A stretch of DNA of 64,000 bases from Gorsachius magnificus (GCA_034008185.1 CM067082.1:87481684-87545683), one strand, 5' to 3'. Shown: positions 47,501 to 61,528, counted from the stretch's first letter. Translations and numbers: made by a program. Notes: generated by a model from the sequence alone, not told the origin.

Positions 47501-50500
47501 GAAAATGTGATTGCATAAAGAAACTGCTTTTCTTTTCTGCATCTTGTAATGGGATTTTTTGTCAATTCATTTGAATGTGACAGGAGGTCTGACAGACAGC
47601 TGATGAACCATAACAGTTCTCAGAAAAGAGTGCAGGATTCTGCCTTTAAAACTGACTTTCATACACGTGAACATCATTTTTCAACATTCTTAAAACATGC
47701 ATCAAATTTGTCTTGAATTATGTATTCTTTGCTGCAGAGTCAGACAACAAGCAGGCAGGCAATAATTAGAATGGAGCTGCAACAAAAGCTGACCCAGGAG
47801 ACAATCTTGTTTCATGGCTATGCTTAGGGTTAGACATTCTTTTTCATTACTGGTAATGAGAGGTAAACTGTTTAAAGCCTTCTTGTGTGCATGTCTGGTT
47901 TAGAGTACAGTAGCTCAACCCAGCTCAGGCAACACAGAAAACTGAACTTTGCGAGGAGTTTGGCTGTGATAACAGCATGCATTTTGCAAAGTATTCTGAG
48001 CAGCTCCACTCACCTCATGCATTTCACTCGTGGTGTTTTACACCCAGTGCAGCTCTGTGCAAAGGTGCTGACTCGGCCAGTGCTGCTTGGCCTCTCTCTG
48101 ACTGCTGGCTGCCGTTCCTGAAGAAGCTTCATTGGCAGTAGTTTGGGTCTTGATCTTCACTCTGGTCCTCCACAGTATGCAGGGATACACAATATCATCT
48201 TCCTGACAACTGGGTTGTCTTTGGGATGTGGAACTAAGACAGGTATCATGCACATTTGCTTCCTGGGATATGTGAAAGACCAGTCTCCTATTTCTGCACA
48301 AGAGAGCTCTTGCTAAAAAGGAGATTCTGACATAAATGCAGAGCAGTACCCGTAGTACAAGAGTTGTGTGGGAGGCTTTTCATTTGAGGCTTTTTTCTAT
48401 GGTAATCTTTGGCAGTGAAAATGGTATTTTCTCAAGAAATGCTCTTCCACTGAAAAGAGCACATTTTACAGCCTTGCTCATTTTGAGTCTCCTCAACGGG
48501 CAGGAAAAATATTTATGCAAACAAAAATGTACTAAGTATTCTGTGCTAATCTATATGGGAGCACTGGCAGAACAGGATCAGCTCCTCAGTCTGCCATCAT
48601 CTTTTCATGCTTATTTAGGCAAATTGCATGTCTGCTTCCTCTGCAGTCTGTAAACGCTTTAGAACAGAGGCTATCTCTAGCAATCTCTATCTGCAGGACA
48701 AAGGGCAGTGAAGCCCAGATTTTAGCTTTGTCCTCTGGAATCTGTTTTCAAAATGGTTTTGTAGACCCGTGCTTCAGTGCCGAGAGTCAAAAATAAAAAT
48801 TAATGTTGTTGTCTCATTTTAGTCCTGTTTCTGTCCAGGCTTTGCTAACACATGCCTGTAGTTGGAAAGCAGGGGGTTCTGTGGTCAGGATGGAACTAGA
48901 ATATTTCTGGGAGGTATGTACGGAATTACAAAAGCTGCAATTATTATTTTCCTGTTGCTCAAACTGAAAACTTAAAAATAAAAGACTCAAACTACTTATG
49001 AGGCATCATGGGCATGCTTTTTGCTGGAGAATAAAGGATGTCCTCTTCCTTTTTGATAAGATAGTCTTTGTTCCTCCTTCTTGCTGAAATTGTAGTGGAA
49101 CACAGGAGTCCAGGAAGGTACTCAAATCTTGGGATGGTAGCTGGTGTACAAATATGGAATTAAGATGGGGTTTGTACATCTCAGGTGCCTACAATCCTAG
49201 GGCACAAGGGTAACAACAAAGCTGTGCTATTTAGCAGCGAAAGCAGTGATCATGGCAAATTGACTGTATAAGCATTATATCATCCAATAGCATGGTTTCC
49301 ATTTTTCCCCAGATAGACGATGAAATAGTTCAGAGGCCTCTTTCTGTCCATATCCTTCTGGTATTCCTGCAGGGTTCACTCTTAACATGCAGAGTGAACT
49401 AGAACAGAGAGACAGAGCTGTGTGTCATTGGTACACTGAAACTCCTCTCCATGTGCACATGTAATCATCCCAAGGAGCTCTTCATCAGTAATCTGGTCTT
49501 CCTCCTCTGCTGAGAACTGTTTTTACAGGAGCTGCTGGGAGCTGCCATCAAAGAGTAGAGATATTTTCTTTGATATTGGTAGCTTGCATGTCAAGTAAAT
49601 GAGTGTAAAATCTCATGTATGTGGAAGCATTTATTTAAGACAGAATATGGCTTTGGAAATCTCAGAAGGAAAAGTCAAAGCCTGGGTAGAAAGGAGGTTT
49701 CCCTCCGATGTGAAGTATTGCTGAATGTTCCAATATGTCTATGCTCAATGCTTTAATAGATTTAAGAAATCGACAGCAACAAAAAAACCCCCACTCTCAG
49801 AATGAAAAATTGTAAGCATGGTGCATGCAAGATGGCTCTGATAGGATCTGCCTCTAATTCTTGTTTCACTTGGGCTTTTTCTTTTTGTTTGCAGGGACTG
49901 GCAGGATGAGAAGACGGCTTTTCCTGATGGCCCTGTTAAAAGTTTTCACTAACAAGGAAAGGGGAAGGGAATAATTCTCTGCAATAATATTGACTTATGT
50001 GATTTTGGGTAAGTCACTGGACTATTGTGTGCTCAGCTTCCTCAAGAGGAGAACAATGCTATTTCTGTGCCTTGCACAGGTGTTATGACTGTTGGTGTGG
50101 ATAAAGGATATTTTGTTTTTCATGGGTTGAACCAGCACAGAATGTTTTTAGTTCTCTTAAAAAAAAAAGAAAAAAGAATGTTGCCAATCAATCAGTGTGC
50201 TTTGTCTGGCATATACCGAGTTGTCCCATTATGCTTTATAAATTATCTTTTTTTTCTAATCTTTTCTTTTTTGAAATTTTAGGTCAATTTTTAAATGAAA
50301 GCTGCCCTTCAGGGAAGGACAATTTCCTTTAGAAAATGTTGAAGCAAAATGTTTTTTACATTTCAGACAGTGGAACTCATAGCATTTCTGAAATAGCTCT
50401 GTCAGAAAAAAAGCCAACTACTGTTTGACATGTTCAATTACCTCCTGCTCCACCCCCCTGTATTTTTTTCAGCTGAACCTCTGTCTGTGAGTTTATTATA

Positions 50501-52000
50501 ACAGTAAAATTCTTTGAAAGATGTAGTGTCCAACTTACAGACCAAGGTGCATAAAAGAAAGCTGAGGCGACTTTAAAGTACCTTTGCAGCCTTTGGACTC
50601 CATTCTGATTTATAGATATTTGTATTTATGTGTCTCCTCTCCTGGGGTTTCCCAGGCAGTCACAGGAGTGACTGAATTTCTTCCATGTTAAATGCCAGTG
50701 CTGAAAATCTTTTTCCTAGACTCCTGGCCTCGGTGCATGTTATTATCCCAATGTATATATAGGGCACCTCAGAAGGACAACTGTTGAACTTGTTTTACTT
50801 TAATGTTTGGCCGTGGCCTTGCAGAGACTGCCTGTATGTCCTCCAGTGCAGATCACTGCCTCCACAGCCCTGTCCCCCAGCAGTGCCTCCACTGCTGCCT
50901 TTCTAAAAGCCTGTCGATGTCTTGATTCAGAGTTGTGGTTAGACTGCAGTGAGCTATTTGGACAAAAATACCTATCTTCTTGATCACAGCACGAATGCTA
51001 ATAAAGGCTGGTGGTTTGCCTGATAAGAATTACTTAGTACTTTCATGATTTTCTGAATGCCTTGAAAACAGCTTTTCCAAATTCCAAATGCAAATTTTTA
51101 TGGAGGAATAAGTGCACTTACTTCATCAGGTCTTTAAGAAAGCCAAAACCAAAACCTCATTCAGACATTCATCACTTGTCTACACTCTTTCTTCCTGAAA
51201 AGGGACTGAAGAAAGATTTTTTTTTTTTTTATGTTAATTAGCTACCTGCTGAAACTTGTTATAACAGAACAGGAAGCAGACTTCCCTTTTGGTGAGCAAT
51301 TCTGTGATTGCACGTTTAATACTGAACTACAGTTTATAAATATGAAAAAAAATCCCAGACTGCTTAAAACATAATTATCAACGTAACAAAGTAGGCAAGA
51401 ACAGCATCCAAAGAATTCATGTTTGAAGTAACAGATAATCCTGTAATTGCTACTTCTTGGTAAAATTCTGAGTATGTAAGAAGGAGCCTTTATTTTAAAA
51501 TGGGACATACACATCAAAGATGCTTTCCTTGTCTTTTATACTGTAGCTTTCTTTCAAGTAAAGAAACACCCACACAGAAAGGGAAAAAAATGGTTCTATT
51601 GTGCTCTAGAGTCAGTTCATTTCTACTCGAAAGTAAATGCTGGTTTTTGGCAGCCCACAGATGGAAATGTGTTTAACACTGTGAAGGTGAATTGCCACAA
51701 CAGCAAGGACTGGAAGCGGATGTCAGGACGAGGGAATTATTATCTGTTTTTTGCGAGTGCTTCTTTGCTGAAGGATTTTGGACTAGCCATTGCCAAAGCT
51801 TAGAGCAACATTTGTTTCCTTCGGTTGCTGATCTTCATAAAAGCATCATGCAAAGAAAATTTGCCTTGGTGCAGATGTGAGCATATTGCAGGTTTCAGCA
51901 TTGAAACTGGAATCCTGACTCCCACGTGAATGGAGGCTGTTAGCAGAGCAGTCTGCTTAGCTTTTTTAAGAGTAGTGACTTTGCTATTTTGAGCTAATCA
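47501..52000. other. Gene-free stretch
   Basis: No gene is recognised. 47560-47870 looks non-repetitive and could be conserved regulatory DNA. 47990-48310 is slightly GC-richer, with opposing short frames and no domain. A-runs interrupted by G occur near 50160-50177. Confidence 0.45.
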
Positions 52001-55000
52001 GAGAGGTAGAAGATGTCAAGAAGAAGAAGCTGCTGTGAGGATTTTTCTTCCACTGTGATTAGCCAGGACTTGAACATCACCTGTATTGCAACTAATGTCT
52101 TGGAGATTAAGCAACCGTGGTTTAATAGAAATCAATCTACCAACACACTCAGTATAATGGAAGATAGCCTATCTATATGTTTTTGAGTTCTCCTGTATAA
52201 TTCCACTGCAGGATATGGAACTAGCTTTTCATCTCTTCAAAATTTTATGAAATGTACCTAAATGTTCTCTGCCTCTGAATTTCCATAGGACTTCTCTTTA
52301 AAGTGATTGGCAGAAGCTGGTGAAGATTTGGTGAAGCCCTGATTCAGAGCCGTGCTTACTTTTAACATAAGTTTCATTGTTGTCTCTGCTAAAGAACCTT
52401 TTCTGAATACCTGAGAAAGGTCTGGCAGAACTGTGGTAGAGACCTCCCTTCTTGCAGTTGATGTTAAATTGTATACCAATGTTTGTTTCTTTTCCTGCCC
52501 ACCTTCTTTTGTCTCGCAACTTTAAGATTGTCATGGCATGGATTGCCTCTTGTTTAATGTGTATCACCACACAACCAGGTTGATGTGCCTGCCTGCCAGT
52601 ACAGTGTAGATGGCAGTAAATATTTTAGTGTTTTAATCCCAAAGATATGGCCCATTTCACGTTAAAAGATGGCTGGTTTGCTTCTGCTGGGCACGGATCC
52701 TAGCACTTCATGGCCTTGAAGGAGTTATTCTTTTCTTTTCCAACAGATGCTAATAATGATGATGCTGGAATGGAGCACTGGGATGTGACCAAAGTGTTTG
52801 GTCAGTTGTCTCCCTGACTGGCTAAAACATATTTCCAGACTATCCTTTTCCACTAGTCATTTCCAGAAAAGAGCAAACGATGAGCTCCCCATGGCCAGAC
52901 CAGGAGGGGCCCCTTCTTCTTCTCCTGCAGCACCACCAAGTGATTGGAAGCAGGAGCCGCTCAGAGGTGATGGAGACACTGGAGCTGAACACAAACTTTT
53001 TCTAGCAGCTAATCACAAGCCACCGTAAGCTGTAAAACCTTGAAGGACAGTAAGTAACTAAATAAACCCAGTTGATTGTGTATATTTGATCTGGCTATAA
53101 GGACACTCCAGGAGGGGGTTTAAAAGCAAGCAGTATAACTGGCATCCTGTTAAAATCAAGAGGAGTTTTATCATGGGTTTATAATGGCAGTGGAGCTCGA
53201 CCAGAGCTGGGGGCTACAGAACAGGATTCTCCTAAACAGTGAACCAGAGGACCAGTATTTCTTAGTGATGGTTTTCTTGTGGTTATAAACCTTGTTACCA
53301 ACAAATGAGGCTCTTCCCAAACTGGAGTTTGTTCTTTGAATCAGATTTCTGTGACTCTTCCCAAGCTGTTCATGCTGTCATATGTGCCATCAGAGCGCAC
53401 TGCTGAGTATCTAGCAAAAACCTTTTTCAAGGAAAGGTGTATGCTTGCAAAAATTTGAGTGTGACCCCATGCTTCAAACACATGCCTATGACCTGTTGTC
53501 ATAGGTATCAGCATGAGGGAAACAGGGATTTAGAAAGGGAACAGAGAGAAATATTTATTTCACTGTAAAAAGTGACCTTGGAAATGTGCATATCAATTAA
53601 CCAGCATCTGCCAAGAAGTTATTCTACAAAGAGAAAACTAAAGAGCTTGCAGAAAAGTACTTTTTTCTTTCTGAAAGGGATGGCTGGATGCCCACATGAA
53701 TACTATATCTCCACAAAAAATGTGTATTTTTTTAAATCTCTTATCAGATATACCAAGATGAAATTAGTCTTGACTAAAAACGCTGTTGAGAGCCAAGGAG
53801 AATTGGGAATAAGAAACTCCACAGTTGCAAATGCTAGTTAAGTTCATTTCATGTGAGCCTGCTGAGAAAGAGCAGAACCCTTGTCCCTCTGAAATGTTTT
53901 CATAACCCTTCCAATATTCAGCTCTGAGTGAGAGAGGGCTGTGGACGTCCACTGCATGTCAAGTGCAAGAGAGAGACAAAAGGTCTGAAGGATCAGAGCT
54001 CATCCTGGAGCAACTAACCTAGAGCTTTGGGCGATAACAGCACTGCCCCCAGACAGAATGAGCCTATATGCACTGAGTAATTAGGTGTGCTTATCTTCAG
54101 TGTTTTGGTTCTGTATGTATTTTTATTACAGCTTAGTTGAGCTTTCTGATAGAAATAAATTTCAGGAATTTGGTACAACAGGGAAAAAAAATAAGGGGGG
54201 GGAGGGGGCAGGGACAAGGACAGGAACAGTCCCTAGAGTGGTGGCTGCCCCCAGGAAGCAGAAAATGGGGGGAGAGACATTAAAGTGAATCGTGATGTTT
54301 CAGTTGGCTTATGTGATTTTTGGTCTATCCATTTTAAACAAAGCCAATGATTCCTAAAGGCTAAACTATACTGTTACTTACAAAACCAAAAGCTTATGTA
54401 TGGTAGCTTACTTTTTCCCTTCAAACATTGTACATTCCTTAATCTGTTTCTCAGGAAAGGGAGGAAAAAATCTCCAGCATTTATTAAATCACTAAATGGG
54501 ACAACATTGTCTCCATTCTGAGAGATGCTAACTACTTATCCTTGTTTGCTGAGCACGGGTTGATGGCTTGTGACCACAGGACACAATTTAATAGATTGAA
54601 CTGCGTCAGTCACCACGGTAACTAGGCCAAACACAACTTCCACCTTATTTTCACACACAGAGTTCTGCCTTAATTTCTTTTTATGTGAAGGACCCACAAA
54701 AGCTGGAAAACATGTTGGACTCTGTTGATTTTACTTGTATTTCTCTTTTAGCCTTAATATGCTGCAAAATGGCTCTATGTCATCAACCTCAGACCATTCG
54801 TATTTTTAACCCTGAAGAATCCTTTGCCAAGCAGAATTGCTCATAAACTGGCTTGTGCTTGTAGTGGATAACTGACTCTGTCACATTCTCCTAATATTTG
54901 CCTGATCAGATTTGGCAAGAAAATATTTCTCTGATCAATTTAAAGGGAAAAAACCAAATAGTGCTCTTAAATAAATCAAAGTCTGGCCTGAATCCTCAGC

Positions 55001-56166
55001 TATAAAACCCACGTATTATTAGCTTGGTGCAATTTGCAGTATGTACCTATCTGTGTATTCGGGGGCCTAGTGTAAAATAGATTGAACTGGAAATGTGAAG
55101 GTTAAACCAGCTGTAGACATTGCTGCAGGAAAGTGGTAGAAGGTAGGAACTTACCATAGGCATGACATTTTACATGGGCCATTTTCATTACTTCAAATCA
55201 AACTGCACATCATATTGCATTTTTTCATGTCTTTTATTTACACAGTCCCTCAGCTGAACTTATAAAATTGTTATCTGTACTGTGCTGGCAAGGACACTGA
55301 GGCAGAGGGAGATGTAGGAAAGTTGTCTGCAGCCTTGCAGGAGGTCTTTAGCAAGAACTTTGAGGTGCATGATGCTGCCCCTTCTTTTTTCCCCATGAAG
55401 AGGGAGACCATAAAGGCTCGGGTCCATACTCCTCAATGCAGAGCTGTTTCATTTCTAGGGTGAATGATTACCTTAGGATCAGAGTGTAACACTGGTAACC
55501 TTATTTATGTTGGTTAGTACCTAATTTCATATACCGTTGTACTGAATATAGAGGGATAGCCTGCAAAACATGGGTTATCCAGCAGACTATGAGATTCTGA
55601 TCTGTACCCTTTCCTAGCCTGTAATCCTCATTTGGGGAAGTGTATGCTTGTACTTGAGATTTGAATGTAAACACAGAAAGCAATTTATGGAGTGCTTACG
55701 TACAGATATTACTTTTGGTCCATCCAAAATCACTGACAGGGTGATCTTAGAGTCCTCTATTACTGGTGTGGTGGGTGCCAGTTTGATTCTCTCTGAGCAT
55801 ACACTAGTAGAGCCATAGGTAATGCCCAGATTCCCTGTAATGCAGTTTGCATTTGCAGACTCTGGTGTCTGTTTTGCTGCAGCCTATGGGACTCTTTGCT
55901 GGTGTACCTCAGGCTTTGCAGACCTCTCTGTTGGAGCTGACAGCGATATGGTGGCATTATAAACCCATGATCAGCCTTTATTTGCTTCATTCCCCAAAAG
56001 GGAAAACTACAGTGAAAGGCTAAAAACCTGCAGTTACTTTATGATGCCAACATCTGCATCATTTTACAGAGAACTTACTACAGATGGAGCAGATATATCT
56101 TTGCTGTAAAAGAAAAGGAGTGGAATGAGATGAAGATTTCCTCAAAGACTTCTGAGTCATGAAGGT
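52001..56166. other. Gene-free stretch
   Basis: No gene is recognised. A hairpin CCTATGAC-CTGTT-GTCATAGG lies at 53485-53505. 54195-54213 is G8-A-G5-CA-G3, a plus-strand G-quadruplex candidate that gives rise to a meaningless Gly/Lys-rich frame. Confidence 0.5.
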
Positions 56167-56440
56167 TAGAGCCATTAGGACGGGGGGGAATGGTTTGAAG
56201 TTGCGCCAGGGCAGGTTTAGCCTAGACATTAGGAGAAACTTCTTCACAGAAAGGGTTGTCAGGCTCTGGAATGGGCTGCCCAGGGAGGTGGTCGAGTCCC
56301 CATCCCTGGAGGTATTTAAAAGAAGGATAGATGGGGTGCTTAGGGACATGGTTTAGTGGTGGGATGTCAGGGTTAGGTTAAAGGTTAGACTCGATGATCT
56401 TAAAGGTCTTTTCCAACCAAAGTGATTCTATGATTCTACA
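56167..56440 (+). mobile_element. CR1 LINE 3' fragment
   Basis: About 270 bp matching the end of the CR1 frame plus 3' UTR, ending in TGATTCTATGATTCTA. Both this copy and the copy at 41330-41616 show the RF-LDIR-FFT-RVV--WN-LPREVVE-PSL block. This copy has a different 3' UTR (GGTTAGACTCGATGATCTTA) and therefore belongs to a different CR1 subfamily. Confidence 0.9.
56168..56356 (+). pseudogene. CR1 ORF2 C-terminal remnant
   Basis: Last ~60 codons of the CR1 polyprotein, open to a TAG at 56354-56356. It contains [20 protein letters not shown] and [20 protein letters not shown]. The RT catalytic core is absent, so it has no enzymatic function. The ATG at 56159 lies just upstream of the CR1 homology and is incidental. 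Confidence 0.85.
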
Positions 56441-57879
56441 GGAATGGCCTGTGCACAGTGTAAGTGCTGTTCTGCTGCAGAGGTTAATGCCACTTGGCTT
56501 CATCTGCCAAGTTCAGTAACTTCCTGGCCTGCAAATGACACATGTTGAATTGCTAGTTTGTTTTCTCCTTGCTTAATTTTTCAGGTGGAGCTTTGGGTTT
56601 GCAAACAAATAAAACTCCCCTTGCTTTTTTGCTCCTTTTTTCATGCTGGGCAGCTTTCTGTCTGGTGTCCTGGCTGGGTGATAAGAAGGGCAGTAAGGAT
56701 ACTACACATTTAGCTGCATACTAGCCAGACATGAGAAAGCATGTAGGAAGAGCTTTAGCTGACTTTTGTCTATAGTTCACAATTAAATACTGATGTCACT
56801 TTCTCAAAAATGAAGAAAACAGCTAGACCAAAATATTTCTTGAATCCTAGTCTTTAGCACAAAACACGAGAGTTCAGCTCTCAAAATTAAGATGAACCTC
56901 TGGAGAATTTTGATGGAAGTCAGGAATCTCTGTAAGGAGTGGGAGGTCTCTTTGTGACCTTGTGATTCTTTCCTAACTCACATGTTTTGTTAGGATTAGG
57001 GAATTCGTTTGAATTCAAGTTTGTTGTAGAATGGTTAATGGTGTTCTAAGATACGGAATAAACTTGACTTGAGATCCTAAATTCATTGTAAAGCTAGTTG
57101 CAAGAACTACTTCTTTAACCTTGTGTTCTCACCTTTAAAGAAATTCTGTTAATGCAACTAACTGATTTAGAAATAGGTAACAAAACTTGGATCTTGGTCC
57201 TGTGGACAGAACTCTGTGCCTGCACAACTGGTTCTGCTATTTCAAAATCCATGTTCTTGCAGGCTTCACTTCCTCACTACTCAGTTTAGAATTGGATGGA
57301 ATTGTCTGCATATGTGATACTATAGTATTACTATAGAGTGTGTTTGCCAGAAAACTTGATAGCTAAATTCCTGGCCATTTTGTCTATTAATCTTCCAAGA
57401 CTGGGTGATTTCTCACCACAGAATGCTGCTGAGTCTTCTTGTGTTATGAAAATGACCCATATGATAGCACAAGTATCTCCAGTCTAGCTCAACCAACTGG
57501 TTTAGGTACTAATAAAAATTTTATTATGCCAACATATACTACATAGTTTGAGCAATGCATGTTTACCACTTCCCTGGGATATTTTTCTGCTGGTACTGCC
57601 ATACCATGATCCCTCCACGGCCATTTAGGTATGTTTCCATCATGTTGCTGCAGTCACAACAGTAACCACAACTTAGATCTATGCTTGAATCTGTCTCTAT
57701 CTCCTGTCTCCTTCTTTCCATTTCTATGTGTTTTCATATATGAGGTTAAAATAAAAATCTTTCCGGAATAGATGGCAAATAATTGGCTTCAGCTTCTTTC
57801 CTCTTTCCTTTCCCCGCTCAACCCACCTGGGCCTATGTTTATTGAACTCCATACATTGTCAAGACAGTATTTGTAAATG
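56441..57879. other. Gene-free AT-rich stretch
   Basis: No gene or classified repeat is recognised in these 1.4 kb. Confidence 0.5.
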
Positions 57880-58400
57880 GAATTTAACTGTAGGTGAGCG
57901 GTACAAATGTAATAATATTACACAACTCTTGTTTAATTTTGAAGGCTCCATCCTCAGCAACAGCGCTTATAATGGACGGTTCAAGCCGAATTATCCATTA
58001 TTGCTCCCAAAGTTTACAATTAAACTATCGATCAAAGCTGGCAGAAAATTCTCAAGCAGGCTGGGTGTGCACCAGGCTTGTTTTAGATGCAGGCTGAGGG
58101 AGAGAAACCCAGAAGCAGCCTTCAGCTAATCCTCTTAGTGCTAACTGTCCTGGATGCAGCAGTGATTATGTATCGTGCTTATACAGTTTTAATAGTGCAG
58201 GTCCTATGCAATTTGCGACCTCTATTTCTGCCCAGAAAGATTGGAGCTTAACAGGTTTGGATCCACAGGGAACCAGCTTCGGCTTTTAGGCTTCTTCAGA
58301 CACTGCAGAATGCATCTTTTCTGGGGAATTCCACAATAAAATGACTGTTATTTATCATTACAAACCTCTTTATCATTTAGTCAATAAAAGGCCTCTCTCT
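57880..58400. promoter_or_regulatory. Candidate conserved developmental enhancer
   Basis: Non-repetitive sequence with dense homeodomain and related words: ATTATCCATTATTG near 57990, TTAAACTATCGATCAAAG near 58021, an OTX/K50-type TAATCC at 58127-58132, and TTTATCATTACAAA and CAATAAAA words at 58350-58390. Overlapping plus-strand frames of 95 and 67 codons in two phases argue against coding. Enhancer identity is inferred from texture only. Confidence 0.35.
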
Positions 58401-60856
58401 CACACTTTTTTTTTCCATGGTGTGCTCAGAGTCAGAAATCTGTATTAGTCTCCCCTGGCCTGAAGGCAAGAGATGTCAAATGCTAAATCATGATCTGCCC
58501 TGGCTTTCTGGCTAAATTGTGTATGAAGGCCTGAGGCAAAAAGGTGCACATGCTCATTATTTGAAACAGAATGATTTTTTCCCCTTTCTTTCCTTTTTTT
58601 TAAAATACATATTGAGACATATATGGTAACACACATACAGTAAGCTTCTGAAAAGTATCAAACCTGAAACAAACCAGCCAGAGCTAAATATGTCAAATAT
58701 ATATGCTTGCAGATTGGGAAATGGAAAAGGGATTGTCAAGAAAAATCAGATGATCTTCCCCTTTTGAACTTTTTGTTAGCAGTGGGGAAAAAAGTGTTAG
58801 GAGTTGACAGCAAGGTGACAGATGTGGTAAATAATGCATCTGGTGAATTCACCCCAGTTTTTTTGGCATGGGGAGGAGACATTTGAAATGAATCTTAGCT
58901 TGAAATTGGTCAGAAACCTGCATGGAAACATATATTAAAGCCTGTGATTGTTTTGCAAACTGTTTTGAGTGTGTTTTCATCTACTTATTTGTTTGCAGTT
59001 TGTGATAGATCACCTCCCTCACAGGGTGTCGTGCCTACCCCAGGTTGGCTAAGAGACTTTTGCAAAGAGATTTCAGGACAGTCATCCCTTGGGCAAATTT
59101 TTGTGTGAACATATTTGCATGTATATGTCAAAGTCTCTCACTTTTCTAAGTATTCTTGTGAGGGAGGTATCATGCATACCAAAATATTGGTGGGAAACTT
59201 ATAAAGGGTCGTGCTTGCCTTTGAAGCAAATTAAAATTTTTTTTTAATTTATTTTGACACTAGGGAAATGCTCAAGAATGCTGTTCTACATTTGTTCAAC
59301 AGAAGGTGACAAGGAGCTTCTATAAAAGCATATTAAACTGCACTGTTTCCACACTGGGACTAGAGTTTCAAAAGCTGCAGTGAAACTTGGAGAGCTACTC
59401 TGGAGAATCTAAACAATGTATGTATTATTTTTAGCACTCAGTATTTTCTGCATTTAACAATAAAACATTTTACATATTTATGCTGACTGTCTGCTCTCTT
59501 AATGTAAGCAAGGAAGGAGCCAGAGCTTGGAGAAGAAAAAGGGCTCGTGTAACAGGGGTGTTATGTTCAGCTGGCCAAATATTTGACGTTCCAATTTTGA
59601 TGTTGATTCCGTAAACTGGATTTATTCAAATGCTTTGTCGCTGGTCACAAATGTTGGGAATGAGCTGAGGCTGCTTGAATTCAGATATTCTGTTTCTGAA
59701 GGTTTCAGGTAAATGATCTGATTGGATCAAACTTTTCAGGGAAAAGCCCCCAGTGGGATGACAGGTCACTGGCTGATGCCTTCACCTAAAAAGCAAACTC
59801 TGTGAGCTCAGCATCTTTTGAGCAGTTAAATTTCCAGTTCTTATTGGAGGGCTTTATTTTTAAATTTATGTTAAATACAAATTTGTTTGGTTTAAAATGT
59901 CATTGATTTATTAGAGCTGTGCTAATATGTAATTTTTAGTTATGACTGAAATGGTCTGCATTGTCAGTGTGATTTTTCCAAATTTAAAATAATGCACTTT
60001 AAGAATCCTTATATCCTGGTCTTTGTAGTCAGATAAAAAATGAGGCTGCTCTGTACACATCACTGGTTCTGTATTTCTCCCACAGAAAATGATGTCCTGT
60101 TGAAATTACTTGAGCTCATTCCCCAGCTGTCACAAATATGAGAGTAAAATTAAGAAAAGGACTATGGTTTTTGAAACCTAATACGGTCCATGCTAGTTTG
60201 TAAAGTTCAATTAAAACCATCTTTTTTAATTTAACGTGCAAAAATGGTGCCTGAGATTGATCAGACCAAAAGTGAGTGAAATAAGTTGATGTTTTCATGT
60301 TTGTCATGTAAAAAAAATCAACAGACTAATGAAATCAGAAATGCCATGCATGAACTTTTCTGCAATTTCACTTTTCCCTTCACATTATGATAGAGCTTAG
60401 TAGAAAAGCAAAGTCTTTGTCTCTCTACTGCTTATGGTTAAATTAAATTCTCCTCAGCAAAGAAGCTGACTTTACAGGCACACAGTTTGATATATTGAAG
60501 CACTATGGTTTCTTCATAAATGCAGAAGCTGGTGCTATATCCTATCTCATTCATCTGTGGATCTTGTCCTGAGTTCAGGTACGTGTGAATGACCAGGTAT
60601 ACCCACTGGTGAGCCTTGCTGTGCTCTGTTTCTGCACACTCTCTTCTGATGCATGCAAGCAAAACCTCTGGCGTGGCTGAGGGCAGCAGTAGCTTCATTC
60701 TCTGAAGCTTCAAAGTACAGTATTACTGCATTTGCTTTGACACTCTGCCATCATTCAGGGAAAGGGAGTATGTGGCTTGTGGAAGAGAGAGGGATTACAT
60801 GTACCATGTGTTGAGCACCTCACTTATTTGGTCAGGTTTTTGGCATCCCACTGTTA
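58401..60856. other. Gene-free AT-rich stretch
   Basis: No gene is recognised. 59480-59800 reads as single-copy, possibly conserved sequence. T/A-rich runs occur near 59236-59252. Confidence 0.45.
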
Positions 60857-61003
60857 CAGAATCACAGAATGGCAAGGGTTGGAAGGGACCTCGGGAGATC
60901 ACCCAGTCCAACCCTCCTGCTAAAGCACGTTCACCTAGAGCATGTTGCACAGGACATCATCCAGGCAGGCTTTGAATATCTCCAGAGGAGACTCCACAAC
61001 CTG
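60857..61003 (-). mobile_element. CR1 LINE 3' end fragment
   Basis: The reverse complement of a CR1 3' terminus: AGAATCACAGAATGG marks the terminal repeats, then GGGTTGGAAGGGACCTCGGG, CCCAGTCCAACCCTCCTGC and TTTGAATATCTCCAGAGGAG follow. It is about 150 bp and stops where the sequence leaves the CR1 pattern after CTCCACAACCTG. The 67-codon plus-strand frame across it is a shadow. Confidence 0.88.
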
Positions 61004-61528
61004 TTGGCAATGAATTTGAAGAACTGAAGTCCCAAGGCAGAGATCTTTCCCTCAGTTGAGTTCAGTGAGTCACGCATACTCTCAGCAGGAAAGGGAGTTT
61101 TAGGAAACCTGTTCTTATTAAGCACAAAAATTCAGAAGTGTTAAGTGGAATCATATAAGCTTTAACAGAATCTGCTTACTTCTGCTGTTTAAGCACAAGA
61201 CATTTCTATGTTCTTTCTTTCATTCTGTATACAACCTTCCATGTTTTGCAAAGTTTGACTTCTCTGCTGCCTTTGTGCTCCTAAGATATCACGTGCCCTT
61301 TTTCTATGTACACTCAGAGTTGTTCAGTAGAGTTCTTCCTGAACGTCGAGGAAATGCAGAATTTCAGAGTAATATTTGTTTGCTAAATGTTATTGCAGAA
61401 CTCTTATGACTGTTCACTTTGCTTATTTTTTCTTTTTTATTTTCTTTTTTTTTGTGTGTGTTATTTTTCTTTAAAACTGAATCCAGTGGGACAGTATATT
61501 GTGGATTAAGTTTATTTAGTGCAATATG
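61004..61528. other. Gene-free AT-rich stretch
   Basis: No gene is recognised. A T-rich run with a GTGTGTGTTATTTTTC-like end lies near 61425-61475. Confidence 0.5.

Noticed and set aside
53485..53505. Hairpin CCTATGAC-CTGTT-GTCATAGG as a small RNA
   Set aside because: An 8-bp stem is too short for a microRNA precursor and is likely by chance in 64 kb.
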